Assembly (NCBI RefSeq): GCF_024763615.1
Contig: NC_077222.1
Coordinates: 1,488,001-1,552,000, forward strand
Length of the DNA stretch: 64,000 nt
Direction of reading: 5' to 3'
Source of the DNA: Phlebotomus papatasi
Taxonomy: Eukaryota > Arthropoda > Insecta > Diptera > Psychodidae
In this document: positions 12,277 through 24,559 of the stretch, piece after piece
How the letters are laid out: every line of letters starts with the position of its first letter
Position numbering within the stretch: the stretch's first letter is position 1
Made by a program: the position numbers and the translations under genes
The notes under the pieces: generated by a model
The model's database searches: none
What the model was told of the DNA's origin: nothing
What the model saw: only the letters and a program-made list of their open reading frames with translations

Positions 12277-15200
12277 ATGGAAACTGCTGGGGATAAGTAT
12301 GTGCTTTACGGGGGTGAAGTACGTGAAAATTTGACAAAGAGATATAAATCTCTTGGTGAATTGTATGCTGAGAAATTGCAAGATAGCAAAAATGAAGCTG
12401 AAATTGTAAGTTATGAATGGTTTTAATTACCTAGTTAGGAGTTAATAAAGTAAGGTTATGATTAACATAACCTAAAAAGAGTTCTTCGAACTTTGAATAA
12501 AAGGAATAATAGTACAAACATTCAAATTTTATTACAATTTCTCCGTCTGAGACACAAATAGAAATTGTAGGCTGTTATAAAGAGTTTTAATACTTAGCTA
12601 AGAAGGATAGTTAATGTGAGGTTATGCTGACATAACTTACAAAAAGCTATTCGAACTTTGAATGGAAGATAATCCAATTTTCAAATTTTATTACAATTTC
12701 TCCTTTTGAGACACAATTAGAAATTGTAAGCTAAAATGAATACTTTTGATGCTTATCTAAGGAAGAATAATTCATGTGAGGTTATGCTGAACATAACCTA
12801 CGAAAAGCTATTCGAACTTTGAATGGAAGATTAATACATTTTTTTTAAAAATTTTATTACATATTCTCTCTTTGAGACACAAATAGAAATTGTAGACTGT
12901 TATGAATAGTTTTGATACTTAGCTAAGGAAGGCATGTGAGGTTATGCTGAACATAACCTACGAAAAGCTATTCCAACTTAGAATGGAAGATAATACAATC
13001 TCCAGATTTTATTACATTTTCTCCTTTTGAGACACAAATAGAAATTGTAGGCTAAAATGAATACCTTTGATGCTAAGCTAAGGAAGAATAATTCATTTGA
13101 GGTTATGCTGACATAACCTTCGAAAAGCTATTCGAACTTAGAATGGGAGATAATACAATTTTCAAATTTTATTATAATTTCAATTTCTCTTTTTGAGACA
13201 CAAATAGAAATTGTAGGCTGTCACGAATACTTTTGATGCTTATCTAAGGAAGAATAATTAATTTGAGGTTATGCTGACATAACCTACGAAAAGCTATTCG
13301 AACTTAGAATGGAAGATAATCCAATTTTCAAATTGTATTACAATTTCTCCTTTTGATGCACAAATAGAAATTGTAGGTTAAAATGAATACTTTTGATGCT
13401 TATCTAAGGAAGAATAATTCATTTGAGGTTATGCTGACATAACCTTTGAAAAGCTATCCCAACTCAGAATGGTAAATAATACAAATTTCAAATTTTATTA
13501 CAATTTCTCCTTTTGAGGCTCAAATAGAAATTGTAGACTAAAATGAATACTTTTGATGCTTAGCTAAGGAAGAATAATACTTGTGAGGTTATGCTGAACA
13601 TAACCTATGAAAGTTATTCGAACTTAGAATGGAAGATAATACAATATCCAAATTTTATTACAATTTCTCCTTTTGAGGCTGAAATAGAAATTGTATGCTG
13701 TTACGAATACTTTTGATACTTAGTTAAAGAAGACGGTTAATGTGAGGTTATATTGAACATAACCTACTAAAATTCAAATTTTTTAAATGGCTGATATTAC
13801 AATATCTCTATTTGAGATACAAACAGAGATTAGTAAATGTAAATTCAAGTTATTTTAGAAGTTTTGAAATCCTTTAATTTTAAAAGGCTTCATATAACCT
13901 CACAATATATTTGCTGTGAATTAAAGATTAAGATTGAACCTAATCCTAATTGTAAGTTTGAACATGTAAAACCCAATGTTAACAACGGAAATTTACGTTT
14001 TTACATCGTTGCAGTTGTGTAAATCACGCAATGTCCTTCAAAAAATTTCTAAAAGGAATTTTTGAAGGACATTGACATTCTAGAAAAGATTTTAAAAGTA
14101 GCTCCTTGATTTTTAGTGTACAAAAGTAATTTACTTTTAGTTTTTACATTAAGAAACCTCAAATTTAGACAATTTATCCAACAGATTGATGCAAAATCGG
14201 GTGAAAGACTCTCCAGGGACTACTTGAGAGAAGCTTCTGAGCATTTGACTGAATTCCTGAGACGCAAAGGAATAAAATCAGGCGATGTTATGGCAATCTT
14301 GAGCGAGAATCGTCTGCAATTCCCAATTGTGCTCTTTGCTGCAATTTTCTCGGGAGCTCCATTGAGCGTATTGAGTCCTTATTATACAGAATATGAAATC
14401 CAATTTGCTCTAGAGATAGTTCAACCAAAAGTTATTTTCTTCACAGCAAAAGTTTCAGAGAAAATTAAGATTGTCCTGAAGAGAATGAACATCGAGAGTA
14501 TTCTAATTTTCCTCAATGATGAAGACTTGAAATCCAAGGAATTTATCAATTACAGTGAGATATTGCAGGATGAGACATTTAAGCCAAAATCTGGATTTAA
14601 AGTGGCAGAAACAGATAAGGAGAAAGATGTTGCCTTTATCCTGCAGTCTTCCGGAACAACAGGACTCCCAAAATCTGTTCAAATGACGCATAAAAATGTT
14701 TTAGCTGGGATGTCCAGCACAATGTGAGTTTTAAAAAACTTTCTTTTGGCTCTTTAAAAAAATCAAAATAATACGTGACCTTGAACTCGACCTTGAGAAA
14801 GATAAACAAAAACAATGGGAGGTTTCGCGCGCTTTTCGACTGTTCCAAGGCAACCTAACCTAACATTCTGGAGTAATTTTTCTTGTGATCTTTCAGGGAT
14901 ATTTTCAAGGATTTCCACGAACATAAGGATATTGTTCTAACTGTTGCACCCTGGTAGGTTCACTTCCTGTCCTTCCAATTCAAAATTATGTAAATGATAT
15001 TTCCGGAACAGGGTGCACAACTTTGGCTTGCTGACGATGCTGCGTTTAATAGCATCTGGGACAAAGATGATCTCACTCCAACGTTTTGAGGAGGATTTCT
15101 ACTTAAAAACAATTGAGGTAAGATACCTTATCAAAAGATCTCCAGAGATATTTCCCGGAAATGCCCAAAAGCGTCCGGGAGGAAGCCACAATTTGTTTAT

Positions 15201-17140
15201 AAAGAATTTAAGAACACCACCCTCAATTTAAAGACAACCACTAAAGAAATACCTAGCCATGATCCTAGTCAGACAATTTCCACGAATAATTTACGAGAAA
15301 ATTGGGAAAATTGGGCGGTTTTGTAAATTAAAAAAAGGAAAAAAAGCTTTTACTCACTCGAGAAAGGCGGAGAAGGCGTCACTTTCTGTTGAGGTTATTA
15401 ACACTATTAATCTTTCCTGATATTCATTGTAATTTGTATAAAAACTACACTTCACAACCAAAAAAACAATTGACACGCAAAATTTTCACTTTTTTCGCCT
15501 GAAAAATTTGTATTTTCACTTTTTCACTGGAGACTATTCTCTTTATCGTCCTTTTCCCACCATTTGCACACCGACTTGACGAAGAGAGCCGATCCTGCAC
15601 CTTCGTTAAGTTGCCATATGACCGCCATTGTTTTTTGTAGTACTACTACATTGTTGAAAGAAAAAAACAGAGGGCCAATTTTTGAAATTCTCACTCGCAC
15701 CCGCGAGCTCTTTAGTGGCCGAGAGAAATAGACTCGCACACCCCGCAGCTTCTTGAGTACATGCAACGAGTACTTTATGTTATAAAGAAGTCGTTACAGA
15801 AGGATTTGAATCTACGGGGTGTGCGAGTGGATTTCTCTCGGCCACTAAAGAGCTCGCGGGTGCGAGTGAGCGTTTCAAAAATTGGGCCTCAGCAGTGAAA
15901 AAACAAGAAAATATTAATATTTCAAGGTAACTTCGTGAAAATTGTGCAAGGAAATCATTTTTTCAGTGATATGTGTTTATTTTATTGTGAAGGATTGAGA
16001 AGATTTATTGAAAGTACTGGAGTTTTCGCCCCAAAAAATTGACCCCTTCTTGAGTGAGTAAATATTTTGTTACTTGCGGAAAAACTCGGGTTTTTCCTTT
16101 TTTTCTTTATATATTTCGCTGGTTTGACTGATCAAGTTAGGATATCAAGATCTAGCCAAGGTATTCTTGATTATGTCCTTCGGATTTTTTAAGTATTAGA
16201 ACGTTTAGGCTTAGAATAAAAAATGCGCCATTTTGAGGTTAGGGTAAATTCTTTTTGGGAAATATCTCTGGAAATCTTGAGATTTTATGAAAATCCCAGG
16301 AGGAAACTGAAGCATTACATCTTCCTCCAGCGTTACAGGGCTTCCGTGTTATTTGTAGCACCTCCCGTGATGGTGTTCCTTAGCAAATCCCCCATCCTGG
16401 ACAGGTACAATTTGCAGACTCTGAGAGTCATTTATTCAGGAGCAGCTCCACTCAGCAAGGAAACTGTTGAGGGGATCTTTAGGCGTCTGCCAAGTTTGGA
16501 AACAATATGCAATGGTTATGGGATGACGGAAACTACAATTGGTGCCCTCTTTGCCACTTTCTTCTCCAAAAAGGCAAACACCAATGGAGTCCTCTGGAAG
16601 GGATTGTCAGCTAAGATCATTGACGCAGAGACTGGCAGAGCTCTGCCACCAAACATCCCCGGGGAATTATGTATCAAAGGGGATCAGATAATGATTGGGT
16701 ACAAGGGAAATGAGGAAGCTACCAAAGCCGCTGTAGATCGGGATGGTTGGCTCCACACGGGGGATATTGCGTATTACAAAGGCAACGAGATATTTTTAAT
16801 GGGGAGATCAAAAGAACTTATAAAGTACAAGGGTTTCCAAGTGTCCCCGTCTGAGTTGGAGGCCATAATTGTAGGTCATCCTAAAGTCAGGGATGTGGCA
16901 GTTATTGGGATTCCGGATGAGGTGGCAGGGGAATTACCCATGGCGTTAGTGGTAAGGAAGCCTCAGGCTTCAGTGCATGAAGAGGAACTTCAGGACTTTG
17001 TTAATAGCAGAGTTTCAGGGACCAAAAAGCTCAGGGGAGGGATTAGGTTCGTAGATGAAATCCCAAAGAACGTCAATGGGAAGATTATGAGGGATTTCCT
17101 GAGGAAGAAATACGGAAGTATTCAAAAATCTAAACTTTAG
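12277..17140 (+). CDS. Luciferase-like peroxisomal acyl-CoA synthetase, copy 3 (divergent)
   Basis: Five exons: 12277-12405, 14185-14723, 14897-14953, 15012-15117 and 16331-17140. Phases fit, giving 546 residues. Same superfamily, but the most divergent copy. The P-loop reads SSGTTGLPKSV (198-208), with Ser207 replacing the usual Gly. APWVHNFG keeps the luciferase-type His. NGYGMTETT is intact. LHTGDIAYY is followed by MGRSKELIKYKG, where Gly replaces the conserved Asp before Arg. Catalytic Lys528 lies in NGKIMRD, and SKL ends the protein. The intron between the second and third exons of the other copies is gone, while a 58-bp intron (14954-15011) splits the Trp codon of the PWxH motif. Intron 1 holds a 160-bp tandem array, and intron 15118-16330 holds a long inverted repeat. 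The catalytic residues remain, so activity is plausible; a changed substrate range is inference. Confidence 0.9.
12440..13800. repeat. 160-bp tandem array in intron 1 of copy 3
   Basis: A ggttatg..cataacc palindrome recurs at about 12453, 12620, 12780, 12940, 13101, 13267, 13427, 13587 and 13745. This gives nine units of 158-167 bp. Each unit contains 'aaaagctattcgaactt', 'gaatggaagataat', 'attacaatttctcctttt', 'gacacaaatagaaattgta' and 'ttttgatgctta'. The units are roughly 85-95% alike by eye. It fills most of the 1.8-kb intron 12406-14184. Confidence 0.9.
15670..15889. repeat. Long GC-rich inverted repeat in intron 15118-16330
   Basis: About 75 bases at 15670-15745 are nearly the exact reverse complement of 15815-15889. 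The arms share 'actcgcacccgcgagctc' and 'tttagtggccgagagaaat'. The loop is about 70 bp. The arms are far richer in GC than their surroundings. It is probably a fold-back transposable element; no target duplication was identified. Confidence 0.8.
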
Positions 17141-17224
17141 GGAATTGAAAAAAAAGACTCATCCCTTTTAAATTTTTATTTGAATGCCATTTTAAGGATT
17201 AGTGTTTATTTTAAATTTTGTTTT

Positions 17225-17230
17225 AATAAA
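17225..17230 (+). promoter_or_regulatory. Polyadenylation signal, copy 3
   Basis: AATAAA lies 85 bp after the stop codon of synthetase copy 3. Confidence 0.55.
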
Positions 17231-17938
17231 TTCAGTTAAGTACTATTATTCGCCAGAATTGCGAAATTGTTATTTCGTGTACCCTCACTGCTACACCGCA
17301 GACATTTTTTAAAAACAACTTTCAAGAGTAATACAGGCTTCAGACCTAGAACTTAGCCATATAGCTTAACTCCTCTAAATTATTGTCAATCTAGATTTTT
17401 TTTAAAGCATAGAATTGCATTATTAAGGACAAGTGGTTTATTAGATTCTGAAAAAGCAATAAAATTGGTTGATATTTAGGATATTGAGATATTTAGGAAC
17501 TGGGCTAAACCTCTAGTCTGAAAACCATTTAAGATAAATTCCTTAAAATAAAGAACAGGAGTATTGTAAAATCCATTTACGATTTAAGTACCATTTGTAT
17601 TGCTTGTTATTCGGGTACTGGGATAATACGGGCTTCAGACCTAAGGCTTAGTCATTGTTTATATTGACTTATATAGTTTATTTTAAAAAATCACTGTAAG
17701 TCCGTGTCATTTAGAAAATCCAGACTACCGGGAACTGGGCTAAACCTTTAGTCTAAAACCTGTTTAGGACCTATTCAAAAGCAGGCATTAATTTCAAAAT
17801 TATTTGAAGTGATAGGGAGCTTAAACAGTAAGATATCAAATTCCGGTCTTCGAGAGCTATCACTCCCCTCCCCACCCCTGTAATTGAATTATTGTCTTGA
17901 CCCGTTTGTTCCCCTACCCCCAACTTTCCTTGGATATG

Positions 17939-17965
17939 TTCAATTCAATTCAATTTATTTCTATA
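17939..17965 (-). repeat. LINE 3' tail (TTGAA type)
   Basis: On the minus strand the sequence ends aataaattgaattgaattg. The same tail occurs at 49099-49130 and 55138-55165, where it follows a LINE-like 3' end. It is likely the 3' terminus of a 5'-truncated non-LTR retrotransposon. Confidence 0.5.
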
Positions 17966-18606
17966 CACTTAATCCCGGTATTATGTACATTTTAGGGACC
18001 GAAAAAAGACGCGCGAAATGGCATTACGCATCGAGAAAAATTTGCATACCCGCAGGGGCTTTCTTTTGATTAAATCGATCGTAGAACGAATTTCGCACGT
18101 AGTGAAAGTTGTTCAAACAAAAGGATTCTACTGTATATTTTGGCCAGACTTCTTCAATAAATGGTTATTTGAAGTCTTTCTAAATTAAAAAAAAAAAATT
18201 ACCTTAACAAAAGAAATTAAAGTTTTATTCTGAAAAAGTAGCAAAATATTTTCAAATTTCCCGCGCCACAAAATAGTATGCATTCAGGCGTATTTCAAAA
18301 ATGATATCATAAATTGACTCCCAATGCTAGGCAAACTTGCATAATTGTATGTGCATATTTCCGTCAGGTGCATAATCCCGAAGGACTTAATGCCGAAACT
18401 GAGTGTATATGTTTAGAAAGTAACCCAGATGAACATTTCAGTCCAATACACCAATGACCGAAAATATTTTTGACATCGAATTTTCGAAAATCGAAGTGGC
18501 TGGGGTTCCATTATTCGACCGATTTGCTTAAATTTGGATTTCTGCGAAAGGTCTTGAATCGGTTGCATCACTTGTAATCGGTAATAAATTGTTGTCATCA
18601 TAATTT

Positions 18607-18780
18607 TCAACCGTTTATCCATATTGGGATCGCGTGGCCATGATATCCAGTTTAGCGGCCCACGCTTGTCGATCCTTCGCCACTTTAGGAATATGTTCGG
18701 GTTCGATCCCAAGGCGATCCAAGGCATAAGATTTTGAATTTGATTCAGCCATCTTGTCTGCATTGAGGTCGACGCCTCCT
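18607..18780 (-). pseudogene. Possible decayed non-LTR retroelement C terminus
   Basis: A minus-strand frame of about 55 codons ends at a stop near 18607. It contains RLGIEPEHIPKVAKDRQAW followed by a short tail. The pattern A-x-DR-x-x-W near a C terminus is common at the end of LINE reverse-transcriptase ORFs. No catalytic domain is present. Assignment is tentative. Confidence 0.3.
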
Positions 18781-21700
18781 TACAATGGCTTACATAGCTT
18801 TCCTGGGGAATCTTTCTTCAATATTTTATTTTTCTTTGTTCGAAAATTTTACCTAATTTTAGGTCAAACGGTACGATATATCGGCTTCCGGTCTTCGGTG
18901 ACCTTCTTCTTCAAAACTATTTTTTATTTATTTATTTAGAAAACTGCTCCTTCAATTTCTTTTATTTTCGAATAGTTTTTAGGGATAGCCTAGGCGAGAT
19001 TTTTTTTATATTTTCAAAAAAATATTCGAAAGTCAAATGTTTAAGTAGTCCACAATTATTTCAGGACTTGGTATGGGTTAAAGTTACTTTTTTAAAGGCT
19101 AAATTCTAAAAGGTTTGCAATTTATTAAAAAATTGGCAACTTTGATATGATTTTTTAGTAATATAAGAACGAGTTAAAATCGATATTTCAAGAGCTCTAC
19201 CTCGTGAGTTCGAGCACTCCGCTATATACCTATACCTTTTCTATAAATTAAAAAATTAGCCAAAAACCAAAAAATTGGCGTAGAATACCAAATTGTCGTA
19301 AAATGCCACCTTTTTTATATGGAGTTTGGCATCAGAAATAGACATTTGAATGGCTTACACTACATAACCTAAAAAATGTTAACATTGAGTTTTGTTATGA
19401 TTCGAAAAAATAGCAAAAAATACATGGAAATGTAAAAATAATGAATAAAAATTAAATATATGACTTACAATTGTTGTAGAGTGGTATTGTCAAGAAAAAT
19501 AAGGTGAAAATTAACTTTACGTCTTGTTTTTCTTTTTCGAATTCCTGTTGGAAATTCCATATAACGTTTTCTAAAAAGAGCACAAACTATATAATAAAAA
19601 AATGAAATTTTTACAGGAAAATATATTGATATGAGTCCTTAAATCCTTACCAAAATGCTAGAAAAAAGGAAATTGAGTGGAAATTGGCATTTTACAAGGC
19701 TTTTTATTACAAAAACATGTGAAAATTCACTTTGGCATTTTTTGTCAATTTTCTGAAAACTTATAGAAGAATCACAAGAAAACGAGAAAATATTTATAGG
19801 AAAATGAATTTATGAGTCCTAGAACTACTGTAGATGTCTTACGGAACGAAAAACAATTGTAAAAATGCTTTTTTTGTTGAGAATATCTGCTCTGGCATTT
19901 TATGCCAGTTTGGTATTTTACGTGATTTTTTGGCTGGGGTTTTAAAGTGTTAAGCCAACGGTGCCAATCACTGTTCAGCTGGGGTAGTAACTTTGAGGGG
20001 TGCTATAACGGCGGCTAATTTCAAGTTACGATACCGATATAATTCCGCTAGGTGGAGTTGAGAGTGCTCGATGGGCTTGATGAGTTATTCCGAAGGCACA
20101 ATCGAATTGGCTCCTCAGTCGGTCTTTACCACTAAAGTGAGGACGCTGGATTCGTGGCTATCTTGGAATGGGCAATGGGGCGGAATTTCGGGAGGCTAGC
20201 GATGAAGGGTGCTCCAGCATGTTCTGATGTGAACCTGTAGCAATTCTTGCATTCTGTAACAGTATGACAATGTCATATGACAAATTACAATTTTTTATAC
20301 GGTAAATTTGGAAGAACTAACTGAAAATCCGACTCATAACAATTACTAAGAGTTTCATAGAGCTCCTTGAATGGCTATTCGATGTTTATTGGGCCTTAAT
20401 GTTGTCCTGCTTCGACACTATCATGAAAATTTGTCATATGACATTGTCATATTACTACAGAATACCACGTCCAATTTAGGGCCGAAAACTTTGCAATCCT
20501 TAAATAAAAAGGCAATTTGGAGGGTTTATTCTATATTCGACATTATTTTCAAAGTATACACTATTTGTTTATTATTAAAACATTTTTTTAAAGGGCTGTT
20601 CCAAAATGTTTGCTTGACTTTTTTGTATATTTACTTTATTTACATTTGAATTTATCCATGATTCTTGAAGTTATTCTTTATGCTTCTATAAATTGTTGTG
20701 TACGTGAATGGGTTGCAATTTTTTAATTCGTTTTTTCTTCTTTTTTTTTTTAATTTCTTCTATTATCTGTACAAAACTTACTATATATTGCCGTTTATAG
20801 AAACTTTTTTTCGTCATATTCTAGATGCACCATACACACAAAAAAAGTTTTTCAACTTTCTCATAATGATTCTTATTGTATGGAGTACGCATAGTGAGAC
20901 AGATGTTACCGTATGATTTTTTTTTGCAAATTACATATTTTATGCATATCACATCACAATATATCACAGTTTTGCAAAGTTTTAATATTTTCTACATTTT
21001 TTTTTACGTTTTTATGTCTTGTAGAACAACTTCTATAATACACTTAAAAATTACTATCCAACAGGATTTGTTAAGTCAATTGGGCTCAATAGCAATAAAA
21101 ATAGAAAGAATAAGTTTAATAATTTTTTTTTCGATTTTGTGATTGCTTTTGAAACTACAATAAAAAACAATTATATTTTACAAATAACCACGTTTTACGT
21201 TTTTTTTTTAAATAAATTCTTTTAAATAATCTATAAAAGATAATAGATATGATATTGCATTAGTTTATAAATTATTTAAAAAAAAATTATGGTACACAGA
21301 TGTACAAGCACACTAATTTGATTTTTTTCTTTGCACTTTCTCTATTGAAGAAATTATTGCAATGTTGGACTAAAACATTCATATTTGATATGAAGTCAGA
21401 TATTCTAAATTATTCAAGAAAATGATTTATGCAAAAAGTTTTGTTGAATTTTAAGATATGTTTCATATGGAAATTGTTTTGTGCCAAAATTGAAGTTTGC
21501 TCTTCTGCAAATGATATTTTTGAATTTTAAATTATTCAGGAAAACAACTTAATTTTAAATGGAAAGTTTTTCCAAGCAATTTCTATAAAGCATTTTGCCA
21601 GTTTTTCGAATTCTAAATGTACCTCACATAGCAAAAGTTTTATTGTTCAGTCTTAAGAAGGGGGGGAGTGGGTGTTATTGCATATCTGTACAGACATTTT

Positions 21701-23007
21701 TTTCTTCATCTTGATTTTCAATTTGTATGCATTTTGTTTGGTGAAAAATTCGAAAAAATTCTAGGAAAATCTACGTACATGTCAGTAAATGGACTAGCAA
21801 ACAATTAATCTGGATCCTAGATACTAGTTTATTATTGTTATGGGGTTTATATACATGTAATATGTACGTTTATATAAAGATGTAAGTCTTCAAGTGGATA
21901 TTAAAATAGTTTTTAGAAAATGTTTTGCCTATTATTGAGAGTCGTTTAGATAATTTTTCAACAGTGATGTTAAAAAAATTGATTTTACTAAACAGAGAGG
22001 AATATAAAAACTTTACCCTTTGAAAACCATCTCGACTGAAGTATAGGCCTTAAAGGGAAAATTCCAAAATGGATATTTCTATGCTGAAACTACACAGAGT
22101 TTTAGGGTCACAATTTGAAATGGAATTGAAGAGTGAAATAAACATGAGAAAATTAAAAAAAAATGTAAGAAATCTCATGGAAAGTCAGTGGAATTTTACG
22201 ACGGAAATTTTAAAGAGAATACCATATGAATTCCAATAGAATTCCCCATAGCCTGTTAGTACCGACACGGTCCATTCTTTACTGCGATCTTTACTACTTA
22301 CTGTAAAGAACAGCCGTTTTTCCCAGAGTTACGCGTTCTTTTCGCAATTTTCAGGCAAATTAGCAATAAATAAATGTATCCATAGGATATTCTGAGAGAA
22401 CAGAAGAAAGTAATAAGAAATAGCAGAAGAATTAAGAGGAAGAGGAAATAATGAAAAAAAACAGTGTTAGAAGTTTGTGTCTCGGCTAAATAGTTAGATT
22501 AATTGTAGGAGAGACTGGGGCAAAAAGTCACAAAGCGAAAATTTCAAAATTCAATATCTTCCAAGATAAAAAAGATAGCGGCTTAATTTTTTTCCCAAAG
22601 ATAGCCTCCATAGACCTTTTTCAATTTCGTAAGTTTCTTAGAATTTGAACAAGGAATTTAGAAAATAAAATATTGTGAAATTTGTAGCCCTATTTTAGAA
22701 ATATTTTCCTTACTGCAGATATCAATTATTACCTATTTATTTTCCAAAATCGATGCACTGGTGAATATTTCCTAAATTGATTAGGATTCTTTGAATATGA
22801 AGCCGCTATCTATTTTAGATTTTACAAAGATTCTTTTCTCCAGAAATCCTTTTATTAAAAGCGGTCACTTGGGGTAAAAAGTAACAAAAGGTAAGGAGCA
22901 AAAAGTAAGGAAAACCGAAGAAATTTCTGATGTCTCACGACGAAAATAAACGCCATTTCCATGTCTCGCCGTTTTTTGCATTGGTCAAACGATTTACATG
23001 ACCATGT

Positions 23008-23235
23008 CACATATAATATTAATATTAAGATTAATACTTTCTGAACTGCGAGAATACCAAAAAGAAGATAGCAATTGTTTTATTTTGCCTCTCTCTCGAA
23101 CAGTTATATCTTACTCATCGTATTACTTCACTAGAGTGTACTCTTTCTAACACACGTGATTTTCCATTTGAAATTTTGCATACTATACTCCTCTCTTTCC
23201 GGCTTTTCTTAATATTAATATTAATCTTATATGTG
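23008..23235. mobile_element. MITE with cacatataa..ttatatgtg ends
   Basis: About 28 bp at the left (cacatataatattaatatta) is the imperfect reverse complement of the right end. A shorter copy in the opposite orientation is recognisable at about 36262-36420 (shared words 'gatagaaagagcac' type, 'aatcacgtgtt' and 'ggaaaatc'). Confidence 0.6.
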
Positions 23236-23877
23236 AAAAAGCGTATAATTGCGAAAGAGATGACTAAGTCATTACTATTCCTTTTCGGTAATACGTAAAA
23301 CAGATCGTCAGTTAAATCAGCATTTGTCGTAACTTCTTTTTGACAACATTTTAGGAGACGAAATTTTCAGTTCAGATTTATTTTCCTTAAAAATGAGCCC
23401 CGAATGTGATACTTTTGAGTCAAAATAATAAAATTGGCACTAAGAAACTGAACCCGATAAAATCTCTATAAAATGATTTGAAAGCTGAGATATTGAGATA
23501 TGTGACACCACGGACAGTCTCTTTTGTGTTTTTTTTTTTCTAAAATAGTTCGAAAAGCGTTTTTCTCAATCAGATAGAGCAAAAGGTATTTTCCAAAGGT
23601 GTAGAGGAGAAAATTTCCTATAAAAATATTTCATCTAGGAATTTTGTTTAATTTACGGAAGCTCGTAATAAAGTGAATCAAAGTGTGATAATGCTCCATG
23701 TCTGGTACTATTTTCCCCAACATTTTTGAGAATGCCCACAAAATTAACTTTTAGAAAACAGCTCGATAAATGTAATTCCTTACAAAAAGAAGGAAAATGA
23801 CTTTCACAAAGTTGCAGAGTGGTAAATTTCCTATAAAAATTTTCTAATTAGAGATTTCTGGAGCGCTCTGGTAACTT

Positions 23878-24130
23878 TACTGAGAGAAATCCGAAAAAGT
23901 TAAAATAACATTCCTGAAATGTTAATTTTACCCTGCAATATTAATCCGAAATCGGTGTAAATATTATGCTTTTTAAGTGTATTAGGGGTTAAAGTTACCC
24001 TTTTTTATGTTAATTTTATCCTTAAAAAGGTGTAAAATTAACATTAAAGAATGTTGATATATTTTTACACCTAAAAAGTGTTAAAATTATGAGGAAAAAA
24101 AGTTAATCGCACCCCTGTTTTTATCTCAGT
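23878..24130. mobile_element. Short MITE, copy A
   Basis: Begins actgagagaaatccgaaaaa and ends with the complement of its start (tttttatctcagt). Interior segments such as 'gtgtaaaattaacattaaa' and 'tacacctaaaaagtgttaaa' are shared with the copy at about 26776-27030 at high identity. Confidence 0.7.
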
Positions 24131-24559
24131 TTTGTAAGAAAATAAAATATCCGTTTTGTGACTTTTTACCCCAGCCTCCTCTACGTATCGTACAGTTCAG
24201 CTTTCAGGTATTTTTCGACTTCAATTTTTGTGAATTAATTTTATCTAATTTCTGAGAATAATTTTTAATTATTTCTTTATAATTGTGTGTGAAAATGCAT
24301 CAAAATTTCGATTTATCTTCATTTTCAGCTATTCGATTGTTCTATTTTCAGTCTCAAATGTTAGCCGTTACTAAATCTAGTAGTTTGTAGACTATTTTAA
24401 TTTTTGTCTAAAAAGCAAAATGCAAAGGAGCGCTGAAGTCGCAAAGAAAATTAAAGATAAAGGTCGCTGAAATAAAAGATTGATAAACTGCTATGCTATG
24501 TTAGATAGCAAAATAAATTTAACATCACTGTTTTTTTTTAAACAATATCCACATGTAAT

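Larger units (their letters stand above)
22503..24184. mobile_element. Composite inverted-repeat element with nested MITEs
   Basis: The left end carries gactggggcaaaaagtcaca and the right end the complement of 'tgtgactttttaccccagcc', so imperfect inverted ends of about 35 bp bound 1.7 kb. Inside lie a MITE at 23008-23235 and another at about 23878-24130. No open frame of note. It reads as an old non-autonomous DNA element into which others have jumped. Confidence 0.6.

Noticed and set aside
280..17140. A true luciferase (light-producing) locus
   Set aside because: The key Ser347 position is hydrophobic in all three copies, so family membership does not imply luminescence.
20371..21142. Series of plus-strand frames of 72-92 codons
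   Set aside because: Composition is dominated by Phe, Ile, Tyr and Leu from T-rich DNA. No domains and no splice pattern.
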